Of a DNA stretch of 64,000 bases, positions 13,055-25,036 are shown one piece after another. The stretch spans positions 8,945,587 through 9,009,586 of the forward strand of contig NC_037596.1 of the NCBI RefSeq assembly GCF_003073045.1. Direction: 5' to 3'. The stretch comes from Pomacea canaliculata (taxonomy: Eukaryota; Mollusca; Gastropoda; Architaenioglossa; Ampullariidae). The stretch's first letter is position 1; the number at the start of each line of letters is the position of its first letter. The notes beneath the pieces are model-generated. The model was not told where the DNA came from. It did no database searches and saw nothing but the letters and a program-made list of their open reading frames with translations. Position numbers and translations under genes: made by a program.

Positions 13055-13351
13055 CCTTTGTCACTAAAATACAAAGCTGGCATGACACATCCTATTATTT
13101 CAAAAACCAAAAGCATTTTTGTCTTAAATATATGGGAAAAGTTGAACCATAGAAAGTTCTAAAAGTATTCTTCATTTTCCATTTCACTTTGCTATTTTTT
13201 CACTTCAGAATGCAGCTTAATATATATATACAGCTTTATTTGTTTATAAAGAACGTGAAATGCAAAACAAATCACATACCTTTAAATAATTTAATTTAAT
13301 TCAGGAAGAATATATAGAATACCAAAGGTCTTTTCCCACATTAGTCTAGCC

Positions 13352-13804
13352 CAGGGATGCCCAACCTACGGCCCGCGGGCCATATCTGGCCCGCGACGCG
13401 ATGCCATCCGGCCCGCGAAACTTCTGCCCACAGTGCAGGAAATCGGCATGTTCGTAATAAAAAAAAAAAAAAACAGAAAAAAACGAAAAAAGGGAAGAAG
13501 AAGTATTTATCCCTACGTAGGGGCGTTTCCCAATCTTTTTTTCGATGGACGAACATTTCGATTCAGTGCTCCGACTTGGTGTCTCTACGATGCAGCCGGA
13601 CATTCAGAAGTTGGTTTCGGGAAAACAACTTCAAATATCCCACTAATTACTACATAATTAATGGTAAGTACAACTTGTTTCTAATTAAAAATGGTATCTG
13701 CTCTATTTTTTTTTTCTTTTTTGTATTTTTGCGGTGAAGTGGCCCGCGACACGGCTGTCCGAAATGAATATGGCCCGCAGGCCGAAAAAGGTTGGGCATC
13801 ACTA
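13352..13804 (+). mobile_element. hAT-type non-autonomous DNA transposon, complete
   Basis: The left end is CAGGGATGCCCAACC and the right end read inward is TAGTGATGCCCAACC, giving a 15-bp terminal inverted repeat with two mismatches. It is flanked by an exact 8-bp target duplication, GTCTAGCC (13344-13351 and 13805-13812). Subterminal GGCCCGCGGGCCATAT and ATATGGCCCGCAGGCC are also inverted. Family knowledge: 8-bp duplications and CAGGG-type ends are typical of hAT elements. The 453-bp interior carries A- and T-runs and no transposase. Open frames inside are spurious. Confidence 0.9.
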
Positions 13805-14304
13805 GTCTAGCCTGTTTTAGTTGGACATAAAAGTGTTTTAGGCATTTCTACTCCGTGTTAAGGCAAAAGCGGATAGATGACAAGAGCAGCTGGAAAGATA
13901 GTCATCGTTCACTTTAATTAATTTTTGATCAAAATATTATTAATATTGAAATATATGTTTCTTAGGCCAGTTATTAATATTTGCATATATATTTGAGCAC
14001 TGACGTGTATGTAATCCGCACATCATAAGTCTCGACTCATTTTTTCTAATAAAAGATCAACCTAAAAAATCGCAACGTACCTCGTTTTTGATTCTCTGTA
14101 TCTTAAATAATATATTAAGGCGAACACAAACCAAACATAGCCAGCAGTCTTTATAGAGACGAAGGAAATATCTCATTTTTATTTGGTAAGGATCGGACAA
14201 ACAGTGCATGTTTACATAAATTTGAAACCACACACCCAGACATCCACCCCAGTTCCACCCTCACAAAAGACTTCAGCTACCCGTGCTACTGGATAATCTG
14301 TGTT
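13805..14304. other. No gene recognised
   Basis: AT-rich sequence between the hAT element and the minus-strand exon candidate. No supported feature apart from the target duplication at its start. Confidence 0.4.
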
Positions 14305-14501
14305 TCAAGTTACATTATCTTTCACTCCCAGCACCCCGTGGACAGTAATGTCGAGTTCGGGTTCATTCCCAGGTGAAACCATACGAGCAACTTCACCGAA
14401 TACATATTGAATGCATTCATACACCTTGAGAGGATCTCGACTGGGATGAAAGGTCCGTGTTTCTCCCCAATGGATGACTGAAGTATTTCCTTCTGTGAAG
14501 C
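14305..14501 (-). CDS. Candidate terminal coding exon, unrecognised protein
   Basis: On the minus strand a TTTTTTGTCAG acceptor is followed by 65 open codons in phase 1 and TGA (14305-14307). The encoded C-terminus includes SVIHWGETRTFHPSRD, KVYECIQYVFGEVARM and LDITVHGVLG. Its composition is that of a real folded protein: mixed charges, no low complexity. G+C is higher than around it. No family recognised and no partner exon found upstream on the minus strand (above 14501), so it may be a retained exon or a fragment of a mobile element. Confidence 0.35.
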
Positions 14502-15231
14502 CTGACAAAAAATACCTGACTTTTATATTAGCAGTGCGTTTACGCATCACAGGGTTAGATAATTAAATGTTTCACCTGTTCGCTATGTAAAAGCGAAATC
14601 GCAGTGTGCATGCTCACTGAAACTTCATTCTATTGTGGCACGTGTCTTGTTATGTTAATGGTTAATAAAAACAGATTTTAAAACCATGTCTTTATTCTTG
14701 TTTCGACCGCACCTATGTGAACGAAGTGCGAATGCTCGGTGAACAGTTTTTGTATGTGATGTCTAGCAGGTAGTCTGCACATTTATTGCCGGCACTTTTA
14801 TTGCCTTCTGCTTAGAAAGTATCGCATTGCAAACAAAGAAAGCCCATAGTGGTCCGCACCTCCTAAGAATACACTTAACGGCTCCTTAATACCAGCAGTA
14901 GCTACCTTAAAGAAAGGCCACATTGTTAAAAAAATAGTTTCTAGGGAGGTGGGAAGGTGTGAAGGATTGTGAAGAATGGAAGGGAATGTGAACGAAGCTC
15001 TGTGATTTGATATTTATTATTTAGAATGAGTAGAGAATGGCATTAAAGTAAATCCTAGGAGATCATCAACGTTACAGAGAAATATTTTGATGATAGATAA
15101 CGTTTATTGTCCATGTTAGGTGAGTAAACTTGATATGCTACCCGCATCCCCACAAGATACACTTTCAAGATAGTCACACACACACAGACACAACTGGATG
15201 AGAGAAGTCCCCTCGGAGAGTGTGTCTGTGT

Positions 15232-15262
<31 letters not shown>

Positions 15263-16953
15263 ACATCATGTATCTATAATTAACTGTAGCTTTAGAAGAG
15301 TAGGTGTGGAGGAACCTGTTTGTCCCTCTCGCCATACAGTGTTGACTGGAGAGCAAAAGTTCAAAGACCTGTCGGGTTCTGAACACGGCGGGAGGTTATG
15401 TTTAAGTGTTTGGTTCTCACAGAGGGCTGAACATGAGAGAGGTCCTAGATGCTGACTTTCAAGTGCGTGCTTCTTCTGCGGCACTCTTATACAAACAATA
15501 ATATTGAAAAACAAAGGATGCTTTCAATCAGTGTGTGAAACATAAACTTTAAAGAATTCCGTTCTTTTGCAACAGTGTCGGACAACTCAGAAGCTGCAAA
15601 GTGTTTCTTACAGATGATGTGCTCTAATCTCAACTAAGATCATTCAAGTTAGTCTGTCCAAGAAGATAAAGCTAAGTGACAGGATCAACGGACTCACTAT
15701 TGGCGACAAGACAAGTTTTTTCTCAGGCATAGCATCCATCACTAGGTCCTTTCTCTTGACACACTGAGTTTTAGAATATCACCAGCACACCAGCCAGTTA
15801 CTCTCTGAACTTCACCCGACGAGGTAAAGTAAACAATTATTTTGCTTCACAATATTATTTAAAACATATAATTGTTTTGAGCATATCTAAATTAATTATG
15901 GTTAGTCTCTCAATGTTAATCATCAGTTCACATATACACACTTCCAGTGGAAGTGATTTTTAAAAACATAGTCGGTCAAGTCAAATAATTTTTGTTATAT
16001 TGACAGTCAACGTAAACAGTAGTATAACCAGGCTAAACACTCACATTGTTGCAGTTTAATCGGAAAATAGCATAGACTTATTTCAGGCAGTCTCTCAAAA
16101 CAATTTATTAAAAAAAAGACGAGACCAGAGGAGAGAAAGTCACCAATACAACAGGGAAAAGAACACGAAATGCAAATAAAAGGGACACAAAAAACAACAA
16201 AACAAATAAAAGCAATAAGCTGAAAAAACTGTTTGTTTAAATCGAAAATAATCTTAGTTACATCTTTGTTAACAAATCACGAAATAAACAATGGCCCGGG
16301 TGTGTGGTCGCTCACTATCCTCTACAAACCGAAATGAGGAGAGGTCATGGCTGGAGACCACAGGTAGCAGCCAGTAGGTGGCTGACTGTATGTACCCGGT
16401 CAAGTCGCACTTTCTGCTTCGGGTGATATTTTCTACCAGAAAAATATAGACTGTAGGGGTAGAACAGCGACTTGCTTCTTCTAACTTATTAATTGTCAAA
16501 TGTAGCAATGCACTTTTTCAAAGATGTTAAATGTCAGGTCTTGTTTGAAACTTATGGCACAGTTATCAGGGTTAGAGTGAGTGTGAGAGTTAGTAGGTAG
16601 ATTACTGTTACAGAGGGAGGTGCTGTGGCTCTTTTATTACAGTCTAAGCCCTGCAAGCCACCCGTCGCCTGTGGTGTTGAGGGTGAGAGAATAACAAAAA
16701 GTTAATTGTGGAACTTGAATAGTCAGAAGTAAACCGTTTAATACCGTGCCACCGTGTCACCTCACGCGTCTGTGTGAAAGTAGAATTCTTTTGAAGCACA
16801 CAAACTGTCCTAAATTCAGGCTTTACAAAGTCGTTTTTCCATCTGTTAATTTGTGACACGTATCTTTACCTAATACAAGTGCTTTAAAGGTATATTTTGA
16901 CTCATTCTTTTCGAATAATTGAGTAAAGCTCAGTATCCTAACCTACTATTTCC
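14502..16953. other. No gene recognised; repeats
   Basis: Contains the second copy of the dispersed repeat (15261-15411), directly preceded by a GT microsatellite (about 15220-15261). A stretch at 15570-15840 resembles transcribed leader sequence and ends near a GAGGTAAAG site, but no ORF follows in phase. Confidence 0.35.
15261..15411 (+). repeat. Dispersed repeat, copy 2
   Basis: Same sequence family as 12907-13054 and the same orientation. It begins at the end of a GT microsatellite, which may mark the insertion or duplication boundary. Confidence 0.7.
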
Positions 16954-17570
16954 GGTACACGGACTTTTCGCCGACGGACGTTTCGCCGCCGGACGTTTCG
17001 GAGCCGGACGTTTTGTCGACCGGACGTTTCGCCGCTGGACGTTTCGGAGTCGGACGTTTTGCCCACCGGCTTTTCGCCGCCGGACGTTTCGACGCGGGGC
17101 ACTTCATTTCGGCATTTCACGCGAGACCTTTAGCCGAAGTCAAGTGTGGGACGCCCCTTAGCTCACACATTTCTCTCGCCATTGTATCAATGTATCAGTG
17201 AACTCTCTCTCACTATCCCTCCTCATGTGAACCGTTAGCTCACACATTTCTCTCGCCATTGTATCAATGTTTTTTCTCAAAGCTGTTGCGCATAATCTGT
17301 GACAATCAAAGTGAACTGTCTGTGAAGTCTGTGTGTAAAATTTGTTTGAAATAAAGAATTATTGTGTAATCTAGTAGTTACTTTCATTCTTTGAGAAGTA
17401 AGTAAGCTCTCTCTCTCTCTGACATAATGCGGCGAAACGTCCGGCGGCGAAAAGCCAGTCGGCAAAACGTCCGACTCCGAAACGTCCAGCGGCGAAACGT
17501 CCAGTCGACAAAACGTCCGGCTCCGAAACGTCCGGCGGAGAAACGTCCGTCGGCAAAACGTCCGCACACG
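16954..17570. mobile_element. Foldback DNA element with minisatellite arms
   Basis: Two inverted arms of about 140 bp (about 16955-17098 and 17429-17570) are built from degenerate 15-bp units of the form GGACGTTTCGCCGCC. Read inward, the arms match unit by unit, including variant units such as GTTTCGGAGCCGGACG and TTTTGTCGAC. An exact 8-bp duplication, CTATTTCC, flanks the element (16946-16953 and 17571-17578). The core contains a segment starting GCTCACACATTTCTCTCGCC that occurs twice (about 17161 and 17238). No transposase. An 8-bp duplication would suit hAT or P-like mobilisation; the family is not identified. Confidence 0.85.
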
Positions 17571-17918
17571 CTATTTCCCTGGATCAAGGGAAATGCCCCC
17601 TTCTGTTCTTGTTACCTGCGAACAAATACCTTTCTTTGTTGCCCTCGGTTTTAACGCGAAGAGACTTGTTTACCCTTTACTGAAAGAATTTATTGTCTTC
17701 ACTTTGAGGTGCTGCTATTTTGAAATGAAGTTCAGTTAGTTCAGTCAGTTTTAGCTATTCATGACCTTCCTGTATATTTACATTAATGTTTGTAGTGAGC
17801 ATTTTTTCCATCCGCTTTCATTTGTCTGTCCCACGGCAGGTGTAAGCACATAACATCAAGCAGTCTCAACACCACCACTGTGAAAGCTCTCGTTGCTGCT
17901 CTCGTTTTGCTAAGAACC
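17571..17918. other. Upstream region of Ig gene B
   Basis: The foldback element ends about 350 bases before the gene B start codon. No core promoter motif could be defended. Confidence 0.3.
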
Positions 17919-20900
17919 ATGGGATTTTCTTTTATTCTAATTGTGTCGGTTATTTTTCACAGTAAGTAAAGTGTTATTATTTCGTGCATATCTCACAGTG
18001 AGTAAACTGTTAGATGTAAGTCTTCAGTGGGAATTGTTGTCTGCAGCAGAAGTTGAGTTTGACAAACTTCTTTATACAAGTCTTACTTGGATTATGTCTG
18101 GACCTTACTACGACTGTGTGGTTGTTGCTCGTTAATTACTACCTCATTACACTGAAAGAAATTTCAGGTGCACGAAGACATTCTGTTCCATGTCTTTGTC
18201 ACCTAATGTTTGATCATTTCTATAGGCTAATATGTGAATTATTATAATGTCACGTGACATTACTTACAACAAATTTTGTTTCCGTTTGTTAATATGTTGT
18301 TCTAGCAAAATGTTCAATGGATAGTTTGATTCTGGAGATAAGCAAGACAAATGTGTCATTAACCTGTAATGATGTGCACTGTTTTCAGTAACTAACACTT
18401 AGCACCGTGTAATAATGTTGCAACTCTTCATTCAGGTGGACTTGCTCAACTGCAACTTGTCCCCAGTGATCTACTTTTAAATGACCAGCGACCTACTCTA
18501 CCTGTTCAAATTTCCTGTGGAGTGCCGAAGGGTATAGATACTGCGACGCAAGTTAATATTCGAATAGCTCGATACTTGTTCTCTCAGCCAACTGTCGAGA
18601 AGTTTCTGGCGTCCATACAGTTGGGTCTGACTGGTGACCAGACACATCACACACCAGCGATGTCAGGGATGCTGCAGGTGTTTCTGCCTCAAGCTTCTTG
18701 TCACGATGCTGGTCTCTACCATTGTGTCATTGTGGCCTACAACAACATCACAGCTCCAGTAACCACACAGTTTGACCAGAATTTGACAGTCCAAGCCGGT
18801 ATTTTTTTTATTTTCCTTTATTTACATGCCGTGTTTACAGCTTTTTTAGCTCTATGTACATTTCTGGATTTTTAAAAATCTTTTTGAAGATTGGTAGAAT
18901 TACTCTGAAGTATGAACATTTGAATCAAAGAAAAGAAATATTTCACAATTGATTATCAAAAAGTAAAGATTGTTGTATCCTCTACAATGACACTGTTTTA
19001 GTGATTCAATAAAGATGAAATAACAATTGAGGTAACAAATATATTGTAAATATATTAGGGTTTTCAGTGTGAGGCTACGGTTTGCACAGAGGGACAAAGA
19101 CGTGAGTGTAAAAAAAAAGAGGAAATAGCAGTGAAAGGTTCTACTCATGGCAACATTAGAATAGGATGACGACTAAGGATGTTTTGTTTGTCGCGTCCAC
19201 TAGTATCTCATTGGTGACCAATGCTCTTTGACCCCAAACCCAACTACTAGTAGCAAAGAGGTGTAACCATGTTGTAATTCAAGCTACTTATTGTATGTTC
19301 TCTTTGCTTCTCTCGGAGTCACGTGAAAACGGCGATCTGTCTACAGAAGGGTTAAAAGGTTGACACTTCTAAGATTTCGATTATATAGACTGCTCTCTGA
19401 TAGATGTTCGATAGTGAAAAATGGACTTCTGTAAACAACTCTTTCTTGAGAATGAAATGCTCAAAAATTAGACGAATGAGAATCCATTTCCCTGATGCAT
19501 AATATTGTGTTACACTGTTGTCTAGGGTATTTGTCACCAGATGGCGGTTCCACGGTTGACTGTGACTTCGTTATAAGTAAGTTTATTTTGTTTAACTAGT
19601 CGGTCAGTCAGTAGATCAATCAACCATTATCCCTCTTAGCTAAGGTGAGTGTATCTGTGTGGGAGAGAGAAAGTTAGAGAGGGAGGACTTCCTTGTGCCA
19701 TTGCTCACACTAGAGGCGATGTTTTAACACTTTTGAAATTGTTTTTCCTAGATTCTGACTCATCATGGTATGATTTCACTCAACCCATTAAGACCATCAC
19801 AAGTAAGGGCTGTTAAAATGTCTTATTGCCAAGTATACGGAAAATAATAAATGACTATTTCTTTTTTATTGAGAATTCACAAGTATTTTTGTCTATTATT
19901 TCCTGTGATTGTTTTGTGGATGTGCATTAAGAAGTATACCTTGCATTGTGGGTTGGCAATTATTCCATACCCTGGTATAGAGTGTAGGAATAAGGATATC
20001 CTGGTAGCATAAATTGAAATATGTTACTCAGATTACATCTCAACAAATAAAGTATTTTCACTTCTATACAGATGGAAGTCTTCAGATGCAGATTGTTCCA
20101 GACAATGTGTTTTGGGCCGAAGGCCTTGCACCCGTGTCTGCTGAAGTATCGTGTGAACTCACGGGTGGTGTACCCGCCTCCTTACAAAGCTCTGTGGCAA
20201 TCAGACGCTTACCGTCGCCACCTACACTAGGGTGGGACCTGTCGTCTGCTCACATTGTGAGGGCTAACGACTTCCCTGATGATGCTAGAATAACAGGTCG
20301 TATTGTTGTGACTCTACTACAAGCTGACTGCACAGATGCTGGGTCATACCGGTGTGTCACCGAGGGCATGGAAACAGATTATAACTTGACAGTCACAAGT
20401 ATGTTTTATTCAATCCTTTACTCTTTGTTTCATTTATTTGGTCTGTCTTATCTTTAATTCATTCGTTCATCCTTGTTTTTATAAAAAAATTCATTTTGTC
20501 GTGTCTTCTTTATCTCGATATTCTTTTTTTTATATAAATAATATTCCGAGATCATATACAGCAGTATAATGGTTTTATAGTATCAGCGTCAAGATCAAAA
20601 TTAGCATCCACACAACATCGTCGATAACATCAGTATGGATATAAATTTAAAATAAATAAAATAAGCATTATTAGTATATATCTATATAGATTTTACATTT
20701 GACGCTCTCTCATTCAGTATAAAACTTTCTAATGATTTTGATATCTGACAGGTTTCCCAGGAAATGTAACAGCTACTTCTGACCCAAGATCAGAAAGCTA
20801 CCTCGTCGACTCTACTGTGATACTTTCTTGTGATGGTGGAGTCGGCTCATACGAGGCAGGAGAAAATGTAATATAATAAATGAGGTGTTAAATAGTCCTC

Positions 20901-21933
20901 TTTTTACAGTATTTAAAAATACAAACACGTCCAAGCTCTTTTCCCCATTCCTCTTTCTTTCTCCCTTCCATCTGATCACAGAAGCGTTGTACTCACGCAG
21001 TCACACGCACAATACGAAATCGTGGTCTAGTGAATGAAAGCTTACTTTTTTGTTTTCTGATTTTTTTAAAGAAAACCTGGCAGTGGTTTTGGGAATATCG
21101 AGATTACCTGAGTAACACCTGGATAGAGTACAAAAATGACAGCGACATCACTGACGTGTGGCCTCCGTATAGTGTGTCGGGTACCTGCTACACCCGGCAG
21201 GTCAGCAGACTGACACGCGTCCTGACCGTTGAAGACTCACAAAGATCATACAGGTGCATAGTGCGAAGGAAATCACACGCAGCTGAAGCTACCCTCACCG
21301 TTGGAATAGTTCATTTACCGGGTAAAAACATGTTTTATACAGTCTTTAAGTCATGAGATACAAACTTATGAAGACAGACAAGGAAATAGAAGAAATTTAA
21401 TTGGAAATAGAAGAAACTGTAACATATTTTCCTTATATTTGTGTATGAATTTTGCTTTAATTTGTTTATTTAACTTTTACAGGTGAGAATGCGACAAGCT
21501 TTAAAACCACTTCTGGTAATTATATATAATGTACTTGAATTGAACTATTTATGGCGCATGTTTTTCTATGTTTGTTTATGTTCCTATTTTTGTAGGATTG
21601 TGAACGTGTTAATTGTGGTGTATTTGTTATTATACGTACGTGAAATTATATATACATATATATTTTCTATGCTATTTAGAGCTATGACAACACTAGAAAG
21701 CAGATTTGCAAATTTTTGTAGGTAAATATGGGTAAGTCATACCACGTACATTGTCGATCATCTGTAGATGTAATAATAAACTTAGATATATTTTTAGTTT
21801 AAAAAGTTAAAAGAATGAGACAAAACTATTACATGTTTATTTTTCAGAAGGAAATGCAGCCCATCATGCAACAGCTGAATGGATCGTTCTATATTTTATT
21901 ACCACCATATTGTTAGCATTGTACAAACCCTGA
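17919..21933 (+). CDS. Ig gene B: three Ig-like domains, linkers, GPI-type tail
   Basis: Exons as modelled: 17919-17961, 18436-18798, 19526-19576, 19752-19802, 20072-20398, 20752-20867, 21084-21321, 21483-21515 and 21848-21933 (1308 bases, 435 aa plus stop). All phases agree. Exon 1 is a signal peptide (MGFSFILIVSVIFH). Exon 2 is an Ig-like domain close to that of gene A (QISCGVPKG; IARY; CHDAGLYHC). Two 51-base linker exons follow, one with a lone Cys. The next exon is a second single-exon Ig-like domain (EVSCEL; CTDAGSYRC). The next two exons form a split third Ig-like domain (ILSCDGG; WFWEYRD; RSYRCIVRR), matching exons 3-4 of gene A. A short stalk and a last exon with a hydrophobic end (WIVLYFITTILLALYKP) suggest a GPI anchor. 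The start of exon 7 could also be 21072. The linkers could be alternatively spliced. Confidence 0.8.
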
Positions 21934-22010
21934 TGTGAACTAATTGTACTTTATATGAGTGACGATTATCATGTGTAGCCTGAAATCAAGGAAAATGGAA
22001 TCAACAAACT

Positions 22011-22016
22011 AATAAA
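22011..22016 (+). terminator. Poly(A) signal of Ig gene B
   Basis: AATAAA lies 78 bases after the gene B stop codon. A T/G-rich stretch (CTTGTCTGTTTTCGTTTGTC) begins about 17 bases later, where a downstream element is expected. Confidence 0.7.
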
Positions 22017-24578
22017 GAAGAGTTGTAGCATACTTGTCTGTTTTCGTTTGTCAAAGGGCAGGCTGCCTGTGACATTATAGTACCAGTTCCTGGGTGTATC
22101 TTAGACATGGACTTCGTTTAATGCTGATAAAGATAAAGACATTTCTGTGATAAAATTCTGTAACTGCAACAGCCTTCATGTGCTGCAAGTTACAGTATCT
22201 TAACATGCAGTCTCTATCTTGTCTTCTTGTCCATCAATTATTGCCTTAACATATATATTATTATTATTATTATTTCTATTACCAACGTGCTTTTTAACAT
22301 CACATGAAGGGGAGAGAATGCTGAAAAAGTGTGGTAAATGTCCGCCAGACTTACGTTCCTTGACTTGAACAGTAAATAACAGTAGGAACAGCAGACTGTC
22401 CTTGAGGATTATGTATTTATTTTATTTACTGTTTCGATTTATGGAGGCTTTTTACGTCCAAGGTAAATCCTCGAACTGGCGACCGCACGAACCACGAACT
22501 GCACAGCCTTGAGACAGTTGTTAAAAATAGCAAAATCGTGTTTATGTGTTTATTAAAAATCTGTTTTGTAAGTCAGTCACTAACCTAAGGTCAGCGTACT
22601 ATATTTCATGTGAAGATGTACCTGACTACCATACCTCTTATACATGTTCATTCCTGATGATAGTGAAAGGTGATTATCACATGTAAGCCATTATTTTTGT
22701 ATTTACAGTGTTATCTCGCGCTCTGCTGCCTGTCTTTAGGTGTAAACGCACGGAAGGTAAAAGCGTGTAATCAGGAGACCTCTGACCTTTTGTAACGCTA
22801 TCCGTCTCGCGACCCCCGAGGTCATGATCCCTCGCGATACTCTCGGCACCTGTCGTCACAGATAGTCTGCTCGGAGGATCTACGAGGATCTCTTGATTCT
22901 GGAACTGGGCAACACCTTCCCTCCCAATGTTGTACAGCTTTTACCCTTTTGTAACAATCGTCGTCTACCGCACGTTCCGAATGGTGCCAGACCCTGGTCC
23001 TGCCAGCCAATGGGCTGCTTGGGCTTGGGACCGACGTAGGGTCTTCTTTGTGTGGCGGCTGTACACGCGTATGGGGACAGTGCGGTTGGTACTACGCAGC
23101 ACCACTGAGGAATGCCACAGCGTGCGAAGGAAACTAAAGAACTGAGTACAAATAAACTTACTCTCTTGCTCTAACGTGAGCTTAGCTTGAAGGTGTCAGT
23201 GAGCAACTCGATCCCTAGTCGCTCCTTCAGAGCTACACCACAGTGTGCAGGGGTTGTGATTAGTCATGCTAAATCACCTTTTCCATTTAGGTTGTTAAAT
23301 ATATCTTAGCTGGGCGTGAGGCAGTTCTTTATTTTTTTCTTTTGTTGATATGTATATGCATATAATATATTTATAATTTTAATGCGTGAACGAATTTTCT
23401 GTTTGCACTGTTCCTTGCGTCTATGTTGTGGTCTATACTCATCACTGGTTTCATAAGAAAGTTGTGCCCTGGCTCTGGCTGAGCGAGTAAAAGTGTGATC
23501 GGGGTGGCTGAGTGGGTGCGATCGTTCACCCGGGGACGCTGGGGGTGACCGCGATAGTTATGTGTGAAGGCAAGTTGAGTAGAAGGCAATGTTTGTAAAC
23601 GTGTATTGCAAGTGCTGGCGAGTTCTTTGTTATAATAATTTCTAGGAAAATGCTGACTTCACTAGCTGTTATCCGCCCTAAAATATCACCATAAGAGACA
23701 AGGAAGTAACGAAATAATGAAAGAAAGAGAGTTCCAAGAACGACGATAGAGTTACCCCTTCCCCTCCCACCATCATCACAAAATCCGTTTGCGGCCTCGG
23801 CAATGTGAGATGAAATGTCAGGTGGGTGAGGTATCCAGTCACACGGACGCTCAAACAGGATGCGCACAAGTGACTTTCTTCAGCGACTTCTTCATTACAT
23901 TTAAAGTCTTTGGCCCTCGTCTCTACTCTTTCAAACTCTGACATGTCACAGTGTGTTGTGTCTCTCGTCACTGGCCTCAGCGTTAAACTACGTCTCTACG
24001 TGCCTTAGGTTACGTTTCTACCTTGTAAATTGTGGGAGTGTGATGGTATTGAATAGTTTGTTTTTAATTATATGTGCTGTAAAGTTTATACTGTATGAGT
24101 GTTTGTGCAGTGCCAACAGATAATATGTGATATGCCACTTTTGTGAATAAATTTGTGTTTTCTTTCCTTTTCTTCTAATAATGTCATCCCTGCTGAACAT
24201 CGCAGGTGTAACATACGCGCGCACACACACACACACACAAAGCAAATTCAAAAGTTCATGTACACTTTTTATTTCAAGATCTTTCTATGGTCGTCTTCGT
24301 GTGTATCCTTTGTAATCTACGTGATTTTTTCAATTTGGATTTTTATTATTTTTGTAAGGATTCAAACAAATGTTTATGTTAAGTTTCAAAAGTAATCCCT
24401 TAGAATTCTTATATTATTCTTATATAATATATCTATATATTCTTAGAATTCATTATACCTTTTTGACATGCTTCCATAATATAGTCAGCACTGGCTTCAC
24501 AGTCACTTTGTACCCGTCCCTACTCTCCCCATCACCCATCTCACAACTCACCAGAGTCCCAAACACGGAGGAGACGAG
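22017..24578. other. No gene recognised between convergent genes B and C
   Basis: About 22.7-23.15 kb is GC-richer than its surroundings, with open frames on both strands and an AATAAA at 23151, but no coherent protein. Runs of AT dinucleotides and a CA microsatellite (about 24220-24239) are present. Confidence 0.35.
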
Positions 24579-24718
24579 CTAGTGATGCCACCATGTGTCT
24601 GACGACTGAGACGAGACAATACGAATATTCAGCGTCCGTTGGGTCACAGGTTCACAAGGAGAAGACTTTATTGACTGTGGCATGGGAAAGTGACCTGGTG
24701 GACCATACCAACAATTAC
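24579..24718 (-). CDS. Possible last exon of Ig gene C
   Basis: On the minus strand a CTCCTGTAACAG acceptor is followed by 45 codons plus a stop in phase 1, which matches the phase left by the exon at 25037-25447. It encodes a short tail with two Cys and two Trp pairs (GNCWYGPPG; SSPCEPVTQ; DTWWHH). There is no hydrophobic anchor, which would make gene C a secreted protein. It is weakly reminiscent of the C-terminal half of the split Ig domain of genes A and B, but too divergent to be sure. Confidence 0.3.
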
Positions 24719-25036
24719 CTGTTACAGGAGCTGAAATTGTATCTGTTTCACGATATGATACTGAATACACTTTGCATTTTGATGTTGGGCCTCTAATGAT
24801 GTGATTTGCAAAATGAAACTAGAACTGATTCCTACATGCAGCTAAAACTTAAAATAAAAATACACTTAAATAAATTGTCTAAACACCATCAAATCCTTGT
24901 ACAATCTTGTTAAATAAGCTGTTATTTCAAAATGTCATTTAAATTTATATTTTCCTAACAAAAAAGTAGAAATGTTATATAAAGACGTTACCAACAAGCT
25001 CGAAAGACAGGGTATTACCTATAAGTCACGACTTAC

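Noticed and set aside
13357..13737. 126-codon Lys-rich open frame
   Set aside because: It lies entirely inside a non-autonomous hAT element and is made by an A-run.
22927..23145. Arg-rich open frame ending near an AATAAA, with a stretch like the last Ig exon of gene B (YTR...VRRK)
   Set aside because: Similarity is limited to a few residues and lacks the Cys and Trp-x-Trp core. It could be a decayed Ig exon but this cannot be supported by eye.
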